64,000 bases of DNA from CAVSMC01 sp963798655 (GCA_963798655.1 CAWCUH010000004.1:372001-436000); one strand, 5' to 3'; shown: positions 41,913 through 51,561, counted from the stretch's first letter. Notes: a model not told the origin generated them from the letters alone. Translations and numbers: made by a program.

Positions 41913-43462
41913 GCTCGTGCTGGCTCGCGCGCGCCTTCGCGCTCGCGGCCGGCGTCGCAAGCGTATTCGCGTTCGCTCCGTTCTCGCTCGCCGCCATCGG
42001 CATTGCCGCGATCGGCGTGCTCTTCGCGCTGTGGCAGCGGACGACGGCGCGCGAGGCGGCGGCGCTCGGCTACACCTACGGCATCGGTTTGTTCGGCACC
42101 GGCGTGTCGTGGATCTACGTCGCGCTGCACACGTTCGGCGACATGCCGGCGGTGCTCGCCGCGACCGGCACGGCTGGACTGTGCGCGTTCATCGCGCTCT
42201 ATCCGGCGCTCGCCGGCTGGCTCGCCGTGCGCTGGACGCCGCCTCGATCGGTATCGCGGGCGCTCGCAACGGCGGCCGCGTGGACGATCGCCGAGTGGCT
42301 GCGCAGCGTCGTGTTCACCGGCTTCCCGTGGCTGTCGCTCGGCTACTCGCAAATTCCTGCCGGCGCGCCGGCGGCGCTCGCGTTCTTCGCGCCGCTCGGC
42401 GGCGTCTTCACGGTGACGCTCGCGTGCGCGCTGATCGCCGCGCTCGGCGCGCTCGCGCTCGACGCATTGACCGGGGAGCGGCCGCGACTCGCCGCGGCGT
42501 TCGCTGCGCTCGCGCTGCTGCCCTGGCTCGCCGGCGCGGCGCTCGCACGCGTCGAATGGACGCGCCCGTCGGGCGAGCCGCTCGCCGTCACGTTGCTGCA
42601 GGGGAACGTGCAGCAGGATCTCAAGTTCGACCCGGCGTTCCGCGAGCGCACGTTCGATCTGTACACGGCCCTCGTCCGCCAGGCGCAAGGCCGCTTGATC
42701 GTGCTTCCCGAAAGCGCGTTCCCGATGTTCGTCGACGAGGTGCCCGAGTCGGTGCTGGCACGACTCGCGCTCGCCGCGCGCGGACGCGGCGGCGACCTGC
42801 TGCTCGGCGTGTTCACCGCCGATGCGCCACTGCCCGGCACGAGCGACCCGCGCTACTACAACAGCGTGATCACGCTCGGCTCGTCGCGGCCGCAGCTCTA
42901 TCGCAAGCGCCACCTGGTGCCGTTCGGGGAAACGATCCCGCTCGAGCCGGTGATCGGCTGGTTCATGCGCTCGGTGCTCGCGATCCCGCTCGCGAGCCAG
43001 AGCGCCGGCGACGCCGATCAGCCGTTGCTCGAGGTGGCCGGTCAGCGCGTCGCCGTCGACATCTGCTACGAGGACGCCTTCGGCAGCGACATCCGTCCGC
43101 AGGCCGAGAACGCGACGCTGCTCGTCAACGCGACCAACGACGCATGGTACGGCCACTCGCTCGCCGCCGAGCAGCACAACCAGATCGCCGCGATGCGCAC
43201 GCTCGAAACCGGCCGCCCGATGCTGCGTGCGACGAACACCGGCATCACGTCGGCCATCGACCATCGCGGACGCGAGCTCGCGCGGCTGCCGTGGTTCACC
43301 CGCGGCGCGCTCGAGATTCGCATCGCCGGACGCGAAGGATCGACGCCGTACATCCGCTTCGGTGACGCGGTCGCCGTCGCCGCCGCGCTGGTCGTGCTCG
43401 CCGGCGCATTGGCACACGCGCGCCTGACCGCACGTAGCCCGGGCCCGCCTCCATCGCGATGA
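41906..43462 (+). CDS. lnt: Apolipoprotein N-acyltransferase
   Basis: Lnt (518 residues) adds the third acyl chain to outer-membrane lipoproteins. About six amino-terminal helices are followed by a periplasmic nitrilase-like domain with catalytic Glu269 (LPESAFPMF), Lys334 (YRKRHLVPFGE) and Cys387 (VDICYEDAFG), and there is a last helix at the carboxy end. The only suitable start is the ATG at 41906, which lies inside a palindromic repeat, and no Shine-Dalgarno is present. The 181-base gap from corC is unusual for this string. It overlaps the next gene as ATGA. Confidence 0.95.
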   Translation: MTGSCWLARAFALAAGVASVFAFAPFSLAAIGIAAIGVLFALWQRTTAREAAALGYTYGIGLFGTGVSWIYVALHTFGDMPAVLAATGTAGLCAFIALYPALAGWLAVRWTPPRSVSRALATAAAWTIAEWLRSVVFTGFPWLSLGYSQIPAGAPAALAFFAPLGGVFTVTLACALIAALGALALDALTGERPRLAAAFAALALLPWLAGAALARVEWTRPSGEPLAVTLLQGNVQQDLKFDPAFRERTFDLYTALVRQAQGRLIVLPESAFPMFVDEVPESVLARLALAARGRGGDLLLGVFTADAPLPGTSDPRYYNSVITLGSSRPQLYRKRHLVPFGETIPLEPVIGWFMRSVLAIPLASQSAGDADQPLLEVAGQRVAVDICYEDAFGSDIRPQAENATLLVNATNDAWYGHSLAAEQHNQIAAMRTLETGRPMLRATNTGITSAIDHRGRELARLPWFTRGALEIRIAGREGSTPYIRFGDAVAVAAALVVLAGALAHARLTARSPGPPPSR

Positions 43463-45156
43463 ACGCATCGATCGTCCGCATGCTGCCGTTCCTGCGCTGG
43501 CCGCGTCCGACGGCGGCGACGCTGCGCAGCGACGCGCTCGCCGGGCTCTCCGTCGGTCTCGTGCTCGTGCCGCAGGCGCTCGCCTACGCGACGGTCGCGG
43601 GCATGCCGCCACAAGCGGGACTCTACGCGGCGCTGTTGCCCGCCGTCGTCGGCGTGCTGTGGGGATCGTCGCCGCTGCTCGCCGTCGGCCCGGTGGCATT
43701 GACGAGCCTGCTCACGTTCGCGTCGCTGCAGCCGCTCGCGCAGCCGGCGACCGATCACTGGGTCGACCTCGCGATCTGGCTCGCGATCTATGCCGGCGCC
43801 ATCCAGTTCGCGCTTGGCGCGCTGCGCATGGGCGTCATCGCGAACTTCGTCTCGTATCCGGTCATCAGCGGCTTCATCAACGCCGCCGCGCTGATCATCA
43901 TCTTCACGCAGGCGCCGGTGCTCGTCGGACTACCGCCGCCGCACGACGTGCACTGGTTCGGGCATGCCGCTGCGGCGTTGCGATCGTCGCCGGCGATCGT
44001 CGCCGAAACCGCGGTGTTCGGCATCGCGGCGATCGTCATGCTCGTCGTGCAGCGCCGCTTCGCGCGGCGGCTGCCCGGCGTTCTGATCGTCTGCGCGCTC
44101 GGCACACTCGCGAGCGCGGCCGTCGGGCTCGCAGCCAAGGGAGTCGCCGTCGTCGGCGCGATTCCCGGCGGCTTGCCCCCGCTCGCGCTGCCGGCGTCGC
44201 TCGACCTCGACACGCACCGCGCGCTGCTCGCGCCTGCGGTCATCATTGCGCTGCTGAGCTTCACCGAGGCGATGTCGAGCTGCCGGACGCTGTCGCGAAG
44301 ACGCGGTGAGCTGTGGGACGAAAACCAGGAGCTGATCGGCCAGGGCCTCGCGAAGATCGCGAGCGGATTGAGCAGCGCGTTCCCGGTCAGCGGATCGTTC
44401 TCGCGCTCGGCGCTGAATCTCTACGTCGGTGCGCAGACCGCGTGGTCGACGCTGTTCTCGGCCGCGTGCGTGCTCGCGTGCCTGCTGTGGCTCACGCCGT
44501 ACCTGTACCACTTGCCGCTCGCCGTGCTCGCGGCGGTGATCATCGTGCCACTCGCTGGCCTCCTCGACTTCTCCGTGTTCGTGCGGCTTTGGCGCACGTC
44601 GCGCGACGACGGCGCGATCGCGCTCGTCACGCTCGTCGCCACGCTTGCATCGGTGCCGTACCTGCACTGGGGCGTGTTCGCCGGATTCATCGTGTCGCTG
44701 ATCGCGTACCTGTACCGGCGCAGCCGGCCGAGGATCATCGAGGTCGGCCCGCACCCGGACGGCACGCTGCGCGAGCGCGCTCACCATGGGCTCCCGCAGG
44801 TCGCCGACGACGTGCTCGCCGTGCGCATGGATGCCGCCATCACGTACATCACCGCGCCGCTGCTCGAGCGCTTCGTCGTCGAGCGGCTGCGTCCGGACGT
44901 GCGTACGGTGCTGATCGCGGCGAGCCCGATCAACGACATCGACGCGACCGGCATCGAGATGCTGCGCGACCTGCACGCGAAGCTGCGCGCGCAGGGGGTG
45001 GCGTTGAAGCTCGCCGGCGTGAAGCTGCAGCTCGGGGACGCGCTCGAGCGAACCGGTCTCGCCGACGAGATCGGTGCGGACGCGTTCTTCGCGACCGACC
45101 TCGCCGCGGTCGCCGCGCACGCGCCCGGCGAGCGTGGCGCGGAAGATGCGCGATAA
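43459..45156 (+). CDS. SulP-family anion transporter with STAS domain
   Basis: A 565-residue inner-membrane permease of the SLC26/SulP family. About twelve to fourteen helices include LVPQALAYATVAGMPPQAGLY, the AVGPVALTSLL motif, and SGLSSAFPVSGSFSRSALN. A STAS domain occupies about 440-550 (SPINDIDATGIEMLRDLHAK). Sulfate is the commonest substrate, but bicarbonate and dicarboxylates are also known. It overlaps lnt and sits 66 bases before the sulfolactate genes, so sulfate or sulfite movement is plausible. Confidence 0.93.
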   Translation: MNASIVRMLPFLRWPRPTAATLRSDALAGLSVGLVLVPQALAYATVAGMPPQAGLYAALLPAVVGVLWGSSPLLAVGPVALTSLLTFASLQPLAQPATDHWVDLAIWLAIYAGAIQFALGALRMGVIANFVSYPVISGFINAAALIIIFTQAPVLVGLPPPHDVHWFGHAAAALRSSPAIVAETAVFGIAAIVMLVVQRRFARRLPGVLIVCALGTLASAAVGLAAKGVAVVGAIPGGLPPLALPASLDLDTHRALLAPAVIIALLSFTEAMSSCRTLSRRRGELWDENQELIGQGLAKIASGLSSAFPVSGSFSRSALNLYVGAQTAWSTLFSAACVLACLLWLTPYLYHLPLAVLAAVIIVPLAGLLDFSVFVRLWRTSRDDGAIALVTLVATLASVPYLHWGVFAGFIVSLIAYLYRRSRPRIIEVGPHPDGTLRERAHHGLPQVADDVLAVRMDAAITYITAPLLERFVVERLRPDVRTVLIAASPINDIDATGIEMLRDLHAKLRAQGVALKLAGVKLQLGDALERTGLADEIGADAFFATDLAAVAAHAPGERGAEDAR

Positions 45157-45222
45157 GGCCCCGGGTGGTTTCGCGCCGCCGGATGTTCTAGCATCGATGT
45201 TTCGCCGTTCGAAGGAGGAGCG

Positions 45223-45504
45223 ATGATTCACTTCGTTTTGCATGCCGCCAAGGACAACGTCGGCGTCGTCGTCGTCGAGGGCGTCAGCGCCGGGCAGAGC
45301 CTCACCGGCTGGATCATGGACGACGACCGCACGATCGAGGTGCCGGCGCGACAGGACATTCCGATCGGGCACAAGCTCGCGCTCGCCGACATGAAGACCG
45401 GCGATACCGTCTACAAGTACGGGCAAGACATCGGCCGCGTCGTCGCCCCCATCCGCGCCGGCGAGCATGCGCACGTGCACAACGTGAAGACGAAGCGCTG
45501 GTAG
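45223..45504 (+). CDS. suyA: (2R)-sulfolactate sulfo-lyase small subunit (SuyA-like, SAF domain)
   Basis: A 93-residue UxaA amino-domain (SAF fold) protein: HAAKDNVGVVVVEGVSAGQ and ARQDIPIGHKLALADMKTGD, ending with HVHNVKTKRW. A strong GGAGGAG site precedes the ATG. Together with the next gene it matches the split SuyA/SuyB architecture; altronate dehydratase UxaA itself is a single fused chain. Assignment to sulfolactate rests on the partner sequence and the sulfite exporter downstream. Confidence 0.78.
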   Translation: MIHFVLHAAKDNVGVVVVEGVSAGQSLTGWIMDDDRTIEVPARQDIPIGHKLALADMKTGDTVYKYGQDIGRVVAPIRAGEHAHVHNVKTKRW

Positions 45505-45554
45505 CACCGTCTCGTGTCCGCGACAGCGGCAGCCCGCTGACTTTCCACGAACGA

Positions 45555-45584
45555 CGCTGGATTCCCGCGTTCGCGGGAATGACG
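45555..45584. repeat. TTCCCGCG/CGCGGGAA palindrome between suyA and suyB
   Basis: GCTGGATTCCCGCGTTCGCG and onward, a stem of nine bases around a TT, ending 17 bases before the suyB ATG. Third locus of the family seen at 9811-9888 and 41882-41912. Confidence 0.75.
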
Positions 45585-45601
45585 GCAAGAAAGGGTCTTC
45601 G

Positions 45602-46771
45602 ATGATCGACCGCAACACCACTTTCCTCGGCTACCGCCGCGAGAACGGCCGCGTCGGCGTGCGCAACCACGTGGTCGTCCTTCCCGTCGACGACATCTCG
45701 AACGCCGCATGCGAAGCGGTCGCGGGCAGCATCAAGGGCACGATGGCGCTGCCGCATCCGTACGGACGGCTGCAGTTCGGCGCCGACCTCGAGCTCCACT
45801 TCCGCACGCTGATCGGCACCGGCTCCAGTCCGAACGTTGCCGCCGTCGTCGTCATCGGCATCGAGGAGGGCTGGGCGAACAAGGTCGCCGACGGCATCCG
45901 CAAGACCGGCAAGCCGGTGGCGGCATTCGGCATCGAGCTGCACGGCGACCACGACACGATCATGCGCGCGTCGCGCGCGGCGCGCGAGCTCGTGCAGTGG
46001 GCCTCCGAGAAGCAGCGCGAGCAATGTCCGATCTCCGAGCTCTGGGTGTCGACCAAATGCGGAGAGTCCGACACGACGTCGGGCTGCGGCGCGAACCCCA
46101 CCGTGGGCAACGCGTTCGACAAGCTCTATCCGCTCGGCGCAACGCTCGTCTTCGGCGAGACGACCGAGATAACGGGCGGCGAGCATCTGGTCGCCGACCG
46201 CTGTCGCACGCCGGCGGTGCGCGAAAAGTTCATGGCGATGTTCAACCGCTACCAGGACGTCGTGAACCGACACAAGACGAACGACCTGTCCGACTCGCAG
46301 CCGACGAAGGGCAACATCGCCGGCGGACTCACGACGATCGAGGAGAAGGCGCTCGGCAACATCCAGAAGATCGGCAGGAAGTGCCTGGTCGACGGCGTCA
46401 TCGACAAGGCCGAGATGCCTACGGCGCCGGGGCTTTGGTTCATGGACAGCTCGTCGGCGGCTGCCGAGATGGTGACGCTGTGCGCCGCATCGGGCTTCGT
46501 CGTTCACTTCTTTCCCACCGGGCAGGGCAACGTCATCGGAAACCCCGTGCTTCCGGTGATCAAGCTGTGCGCGAATCCGCGCACCGTGCGCACGATGAGC
46601 GAGCACATCGACGTCGATGTGTCGGGACTGCTGCAGCGCGAGATCAATCTCGACCAGGCCGGCGACAAGGCGCTCGAGTCGATGCTGCGCACGGCGAACG
46701 GCCGCCTCACCGCTGCCGAAGCGCTCGGCCATCGCGAGTTCGTGCTGACGCGGCTCTACGAAAGCGCCTGA
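45602..46771 (+). CDS. suyB: (2R)-sulfolactate sulfo-lyase large subunit (SuyB-like, UxaA family)
   Basis: A 389-residue lyase of the UxaA/GarD carboxy-domain family, releasing sulfite and pyruvate from sulfolactate. Conserved blocks: GYRRENGRVGVRNHVVVLPV, STKCGESDTTSGCGANPTVG (metal-binding cysteines), FGETTEITGGEHLVADRC and HFFPTGQGNVIGNPVLPVIK. Length and wording fit SuyB; galactarate or altronate dehydratase are alternatives within the family. Context with an ABC transporter and a TauE/SafE exporter supports desulfonation. Confidence 0.8.
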   Translation: MIDRNTTFLGYRRENGRVGVRNHVVVLPVDDISNAACEAVAGSIKGTMALPHPYGRLQFGADLELHFRTLIGTGSSPNVAAVVVIGIEEGWANKVADGIRKTGKPVAAFGIELHGDHDTIMRASRAARELVQWASEKQREQCPISELWVSTKCGESDTTSGCGANPTVGNAFDKLYPLGATLVFGETTEITGGEHLVADRCRTPAVREKFMAMFNRYQDVVNRHKTNDLSDSQPTKGNIAGGLTTIEEKALGNIQKIGRKCLVDGVIDKAEMPTAPGLWFMDSSSAAAEMVTLCAASGFVVHFFPTGQGNVIGNPVLPVIKLCANPRTVRTMSEHIDVDVSGLLQREINLDQAGDKALESMLRTANGRLTAAEALGHREFVLTRLYESA

Positions 46772-46782
46772 TCCGCCATCCC

Positions 46783-47583
46783 GTGCACAGCGACAGCGCC
46801 GCAGCCGCACCGCTGCTCGACGTGCGCGGCGTCACGCTGCAGTACAAGACGACGCAGCATCTCGTCACCGCGACGTACCGTGTCGACTTCCAGGTGCATC
46901 GATCCGATCGCTACGTGCTGCTCGGACCGTCCGGCTGCGGCAAGTCGACGTTGCTGAAAGCGGTCGGCGGCTATCTCGCGCCGGTCGAAGGCGAGATTCG
47001 CCTCAAAGACCGCGTCGTCGACAAGCCGGGTCCCGACCGCATGATGATCTTCCAGGAGTTCGACCAGCTGCTGCCGTGGAAGACGGTCAAGCAGAACGTG
47101 ATGTTCCCGCTCGAATCGTCCGGCAAGTTGTCGGGGCGGGCAGCCGAAGAAAAGGCCATGCAGTACATCGAGAAGGTGAAGCTCGCGCCGTTCGCCGATC
47201 ACCATCCGCACATGCTGTCCGGCGGCATGAAGCAGCGCGTCGCGCTCGCGCGCGGCATGGCGATGGAGCCCGACATCCTGCTGATGGACGAGCCGTACGC
47301 GGCGCTCGACGCGCTCACGCGGCGAAAGATGCAGGACGAGCTGCTTCAGCTTTGGGACGACACGCGCTTCACCGTGCTGTTCGTCACCCATTCGATTCCC
47401 GAAGCGATCAAGTGCGGCAGCCGGATCCTGCTGCTCTCGCCGCATCCCGGGCAGGTGAAGGCGGAGCTCGCGAGCGCAGCACGCGACGCCGACCCGGCGA
47501 CGTCGAAGGCGCTCGAGATGCAGATCCACGACCTGCTGTTCGCCGACGAGGTCGAGGAAGACGAGGCGCATCACCATGAGTGA
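46783..47583 (+). CDS. ABC transporter ATP-binding protein (SsuB/TauB type)
   Basis: A 266-residue nitrate/sulfonate/taurine-class ATPase. Walker A is LLGPSGCGKSTLLKAVGGYL, the Q-loop is FQEFDQLLPWKTVKQNV, the signature is LSGGMKQRVALARGMA and Walker B is ILLMDEPYAALDALT. The GTG at 46783 is chosen as start, 11 bases after suyB. It ends with a His-rich tail, DEAHHHE, and overlaps the permease by 8 bases. It presumably energises uptake of the sulfonate. Confidence 0.92.
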   Translation: MHSDSAAAAPLLDVRGVTLQYKTTQHLVTATYRVDFQVHRSDRYVLLGPSGCGKSTLLKAVGGYLAPVEGEIRLKDRVVDKPGPDRMMIFQEFDQLLPWKTVKQNVMFPLESSGKLSGRAAEEKAMQYIEKVKLAPFADHHPHMLSGGMKQRVALARGMAMEPDILLMDEPYAALDALTRRKMQDELLQLWDDTRFTVLFVTHSIPEAIKCGSRILLLSPHPGQVKAELASAARDADPATSKALEMQIHDLLFADEVEEDEAHHHE

Positions 47584-48454
47584 GCAGGACGGCGCGCTGG
47601 TTGCGAGGCCCGAGATCCGTCGCGAGCCGATCGATTCGTCGGCGTTCGGCGTCGTCGAGAAGCCGCTGTCGCCGTTCGAGCGGATCTACAACGTCGGCTG
47701 GGTGCGCAAGGCGGCGATCCTCATCGTTCTCGCGCTCGCGTGGGAGATCGGTGCGCGCTTCATCAACAACGACCTCTTGTTCCCGACGTTCATCGCGACC
47801 AACGTCGCGTTCATCCGCGGTGTGGCGAGCGGCGAGATCCTCGCCCGCATCGGCACGTCGCTCAACGTGCTGCTGCTCGGCTACGCGGTCGGCATCGCGG
47901 CGGCCGCGCTGTTGACCGCGCTCGGCGTCGCGACGCGAATCGGCACCGACGTGCTGGAGACGCTGACGGCGATGTTCAACCCGCTGCCCGCGATCGCGCT
48001 GCTGCCGATCGCGCTGATCTGGTTCGGCCTCGGCAAGGGCAGCCTGATCTTCGTGCTCGTGCACTCGGTGCTGTGGGCGGTGGCGCTCAACACGCACTCG
48101 GGATTCATGTCGGTGTCGAACACGCTGCGCATGGTGGGCCGCAATTACGGCCTCACTGGCATCGCGTACGTGACCAAGATCCTGATCCCCGCCGCCTTCC
48201 CGAGCATCCTCACGGGGCTCAAGATCGGCTGGGCGTTCGCATGGCGCACGCTGATCGCATCCGAGCTCGTGTTCGGCGTGAGCAGCGGCCAGGGCGGACT
48301 CGGCTGGTACATCTACGAGAACAAGAACCAGCTCGACATCCCGAACGTCTTTGCCGGCCTGTTCTCGGTGATCCTGATCGGGCTCGTCGTCGAGAACGTG
48401 ATCTTCCGCACGATCGAGGCGCGCACCGTCCGCCGCTGGGGCATGCAGCACTGA
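47576..48454 (+). CDS. ABC transporter permease (SsuC/TauC type)
   Basis: A 292-residue inner-membrane permease with six helices after a 45-residue polar amino end. The coupling-loop region KILIPAAFPSILTGLKIGWA matches the EAA motif of the sulfonate/nitrate class, and GVSSGQGGLGWYIYENK is also typical. No periplasmic binding-protein gene accompanies it in this window, so the receptor must be encoded elsewhere or supplied by another system. Confidence 0.92.
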   Translation: MSEQDGALVARPEIRREPIDSSAFGVVEKPLSPFERIYNVGWVRKAAILIVLALAWEIGARFINNDLLFPTFIATNVAFIRGVASGEILARIGTSLNVLLLGYAVGIAAAALLTALGVATRIGTDVLETLTAMFNPLPAIALLPIALIWFGLGKGSLIFVLVHSVLWAVALNTHSGFMSVSNTLRMVGRNYGLTGIAYVTKILIPAAFPSILTGLKIGWAFAWRTLIASELVFGVSSGQGGLGWYIYENKNQLDIPNVFAGLFSVILIGLVVENVIFRTIEARTVRRWGMQH

Positions 48455-48473
48455 CGCCGGACGGCGTGCCCGC

Positions 48474-49214
48474 ATGCCGATCGAGACGATCCTGCCGGCC
48501 GCGGTGGTCGTCGTCGCCGGCTACACGGTATTCGGCCTGACCGGCTTCGGCGCCTCGATCGTCGCATTGCCGCTGCTCGCGCATCTGATGCCGTTGCGCA
48601 CCGCGGTGCCGATGATGCTGATCTTCGATCTCACCGCCGGCTTGACGGTCGGCCTGCGCAACCGCCGCGTCGTGGCGCGGCGCGAGCTGCTGCACATCGT
48701 GCCGTACATGCTCGCCGGCATGGCGGTGGGGGCGACGGCGCTCGTCAACGCGCCCGAGCGAATCTTGCTCGGCGTACTGGGCGCTTTCGTGCTCGCCTAT
48801 GCGGCGTTCGGTCTGTTCGCTCCGGCGGCGCGCGCGCAAATCGCGGCGGGCTGGGCGGCGCCCCTTGGCGTCGCCGGCGGCGTGTTCACCGCGCTGTTCG
48901 GGACCGGCGGGCCGCTGTACACCGTCTATCTCGCGCGGCGGATCCCCGATACGACAGCGCTTCGCGCGACGCTGAGCGCGCTGATCGTCCTGAGCGGAAT
49001 CGCGCGCCTGGCGATCTTCACCGGCGTCGGCCTGTACGCCCACGGCGATGCGCTGCGACTTGCGCTGTGGTTGCTGCCGTGCGCGCTGCTCGGCGTCTAC
49101 GTCGGCAGCAGAACGCACGCGCGGCTCGCGCCGCGGCGCATCGTGCAGGCGATCTGGGTTGTGCTCGTCGTCGGTGGCACGAGCCTGCTGTGGCGCAGCG
49201 TCCGCGGCGCGTAG
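48474..49214 (+). CDS. TauE/SafE-family sulfite/organosulfonate exporter
   Basis: A 246-residue membrane protein with about eight helices. GFGASIVALPLLAHLMPLRTA and, in the second half, GGVFTALFGTGGPLYTVYLA are the two inverted-repeat signatures of the TauE/SafE family. Such proteins export the sulfite released during sulfonate catabolism, which fits its place 19 bases after the permease in the suy cluster. Confidence 0.9.
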   Translation: MPIETILPAAVVVVAGYTVFGLTGFGASIVALPLLAHLMPLRTAVPMMLIFDLTAGLTVGLRNRRVVARRELLHIVPYMLAGMAVGATALVNAPERILLGVLGAFVLAYAAFGLFAPAARAQIAAGWAAPLGVAGGVFTALFGTGGPLYTVYLARRIPDTTALRATLSALIVLSGIARLAIFTGVGLYAHGDALRLALWLLPCALLGVYVGSRTHARLAPRRIVQAIWVVLVVGGTSLLWRSVRGA

Positions 49215-49245
49215 CGTCGCCGCACGTCGACCCGCTTCGGCACGG

Positions 49246-50202
49246 TCATTTCGCCGGCATCCACGTTCCGGGGTGAAACCAACCCTCCCATTGCGCCGGG
49301 TGGGCGCGGACCACCGGTTCGAGCAGGTCGACGTAGCGCGCGGCCAAGTCGCGAATGGCTTCGCGCGACGAAGCGGACCTCGGCGGGGTCAACTCGGGTG
49401 CGAGCTCGAAGCGGTAGCCTCCGCCGGCATCGGGCAGCGTGAACGCCGGAATGAGCGCAGCGCCGCTGTCGCAAGCGAGCAGCGGAGCACCCACGGCGAG
49501 CTCGACGACTCCGCCCATCAGCGGGAACGCCAGCGAATGCCGGCCGGCGCCGATCGCCGTGATGAGCACGACGCCGTTGTCCGCGAGCACCGCTTTCAGA
49601 GCGTCGAGTGCCGGCCGCGCGTTGCCGTACACGACCAGCACCCGCGTCGCGGTGTAGCGGTTGATCGCGCGCAAGCGGATCGGGTTGAGCAGCAGCGCGC
49701 CGAGGCGGGTCGGCGAATACGGATGGAACGGCGAGCTCAACTGAGTGACCGGATAGCCGGCAAGCGCGAGCGCCTTCTTCGACGCGAGATCGCTGCCGGC
49801 GAACGGGCTGTACCAGACGATCGCGCCGCGCGTTCGCTGCAACGCCCGTGCGAGCACGTCGCCGCCGACCAGGCGCGACTCGCAGCCCGATCGTCCCGGG
49901 AGCGCCTCCGCGACCGCACCGATGTCCGACAGGTAGTCGGCGGCGATCGCTTCGTGCGCGAACGACGCGGCGCCGCAACTCTCGCAGGCGCTCGATGCCG
50001 CGAGCAACTCGACGGCGCCGGCGTGAAACTTCAGGTGCACGCGCGCGAGAAGGCGCGCGGCCGCCGGCCACAGCCGCGACGGCAGCAGCGCGGCCATCAG
50101 GCAGCACCCGAGTCTGGCCGCGGTCACCACGTCCTTGCGCGCAATCCAGCCGTCGTAGCTCCACGGCGCGGTGCGTACCGTTACCGCGTGGGTTCGGCGC
50201 AT
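49246..50202 (-). CDS. LpxL/HtrB-like acyltransferase homologue lacking the catalytic histidine
   Basis: A 318-residue protein with the overall plan of lipid A late acyltransferases (LPLAT). Where active enzymes have the H-x4-[DE] motif (HFGNWE), this one reads SPFAGSDLASKKAL, i.e. Pro in place of His. LLLNPIRLRAINRY and GAPLLACDSGAALIPAFTL still resemble the family, and it ends GWFHPGTWMPAK. It may be inactive, structural, or use another residue. It lies 15 bases after the stop of a GNAT gene on the same strand and probably shares its operon. Confidence 0.72.
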   Translation of the reverse strand: MRRTHAVTVRTAPWSYDGWIARKDVVTAARLGCCLMAALLPSRLWPAAARLLARVHLKFHAGAVELLAASSACESCGAASFAHEAIAADYLSDIGAVAEALPGRSGCESRLVGGDVLARALQRTRGAIVWYSPFAGSDLASKKALALAGYPVTQLSSPFHPYSPTRLGALLLNPIRLRAINRYTATRVLVVYGNARPALDALKAVLADNGVVLITAIGAGRHSLAFPLMGGVVELAVGAPLLACDSGAALIPAFTLPDAGGGYRFELAPELTPPRSASSREAIRDLAARYVDLLEPVVRAHPAQWEGWFHPGTWMPAK

Positions 50203-50217
50203 GCGGCGGCACGCGTC

Positions 50218-51426
50218 CTAGCGCAGCGCGTAGCCCGATTCGAGCAGGCGTCCGCGCAACCCCGGTCGAAACGCCACCCAGTCGAGCAGCCGCAGCGCCG
50301 GCCGCGCACCCCAGCGGCTCTTGTAGCCGGAGTCGCCCAATCCGATGTCGATGCGCCGAATCCCGGCCGACTCGATGGCGTCGCGAAAGACGTGGCGGTA
50401 CAGGATCGATCCGGTGCTGTACCCGCGCACGCGTTGGGCGTAGTTGTTCGCGATGACGTAGCGCGTTTCGCCGCTGTCCAGACAGAAGCAGAAGCTCGCC
50501 GGCTCGGCGTCGAAGTACATCAGCCAGGCGCGGGCCGCGCGCGCGCATCGCGCGTCGGCGAGGACGGCAGTCCAGAACGCCTGCAGGCGCGCGCCGGCAA
50601 ACCGGGGCACTCCGCCCGCGCGATGCTGCCAGGAATTGCGCTCGATCGCCGCGATGTCGCGCAGCGCGTCGGGCCACGACGCTTCGGCTGCGCCGCCGAA
50701 CATGCGAATTTCGAGCGCGCCGTCACGACCGATCCTGCGCTCGTAGTACGCCGTCCTCTTCGCGAGCCGTCCGCCGGGCTGCTGCTCGAACGCGCTCCAC
50801 GAAGCCGGAAGCTCGGACGCGAACGTGTAGCCGAGCGGCGCGCAGCGGATTCGCCATCCGCGCCGTTCCAGCGACGACATCAGCGCGCTCGTGCCCGCGC
50901 AACGTTCCGGCACCGGGCCGAAGCGCATGACGAGCATGCGGGCCGACTGAGTGATCGCGCCCGCCAATGCGCACGCCGCATCGTTCACGGCGTCGTCGGG
51001 GATGACGACCGCGCGAAACGGCCAGTAGAGCCCGCCGAGCGCGGCGACGGCGATGCCGAACTTGCGCTGGACCGCGATGGGCAAGATCGCGCGCAAGCGC
51101 GCGTCGCGATCGCGCACCGTCCAGAACTGCAGCGGCAATCGCCACGCGCGATCGGGCAGCAGGCTCTCCGCCCACGCGCGTATCCAGGCGGCGGTCACGA
51201 AGCGGCTGTCGGGGGCGAGCGCTTCGGTTATCGATTGCCAGTCGTCGTCGCTCGGCGCAGTCGTGCACAATTCGGCTGTCCATCCGCCGTCGCGCTGTCC
51301 CGTTGCGTCGACCGAGTCGCGATTGCCCGCGTCGACGCGTTGCACACGGCGGGTTGGCGCGTGCTGCACACGCGGCGCGAACAGGCGCGAACGGAACGGT
51401 CGAGTGTCCTTCAACGGAGCAGGCAT
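50218..51426 (-). CDS. GNAT/FemAB-like acyltransferase (CelD/BcsL, Acetyltransf_6), copy 1
   Basis: A 402-residue protein of the CelD/BcsL class, with an amino GNAT-like half containing QFWTVRDRDARLRAILPI and a carboxy half with LRDIAAIERNSWQHRAGG, AWLMYFDAEPASFCFCLD and GSILYRHVFRDAIESAG. Proteins of this kind are linked to exopolysaccharide or lipid conjugates; the acceptor here is unknown. The start is uncertain: ATG 51426 is used, ATG 51441 is possible, and neither has a ribosome-binding site. It is divergent from a second member of the same family. Confidence 0.8.
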   Translation of the reverse strand: MPAPLKDTRPFRSRLFAPRVQHAPTRRVQRVDAGNRDSVDATGQRDGGWTAELCTTAPSDDDWQSITEALAPDSRFVTAAWIRAWAESLLPDRAWRLPLQFWTVRDRDARLRAILPIAVQRKFGIAVAALGGLYWPFRAVVIPDDAVNDAACALAGAITQSARMLVMRFGPVPERCAGTSALMSSLERRGWRIRCAPLGYTFASELPASWSAFEQQPGGRLAKRTAYYERRIGRDGALEIRMFGGAAEASWPDALRDIAAIERNSWQHRAGGVPRFAGARLQAFWTAVLADARCARAARAWLMYFDAEPASFCFCLDSGETRYVIANNYAQRVRGYSTGSILYRHVFRDAIESAGIRRIDIGLGDSGYKSRWGARPALRLLDWVAFRPGLRGRLLESGYALR

Positions 51427-51561
51427 GCGTGCGCGAAGCATAGCCGGGGACGTGCGAGACGAACAGCCGTTGCCGTCGCCGCAGATCACGAGCGTTCGCT
51501 TGTTCACCACAGCGATCGTGGGCGCGGCGAGTCCGCCAAAGCTGCGCGTCGCATCCGTCCG

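Noticed and set aside
45602..46771. Altronate dehydratase UxaA
   Set aside because: UxaA is normally one chain; here the SAF domain is a separate gene, and the neighbours are sulfonate transport and sulfite export genes.
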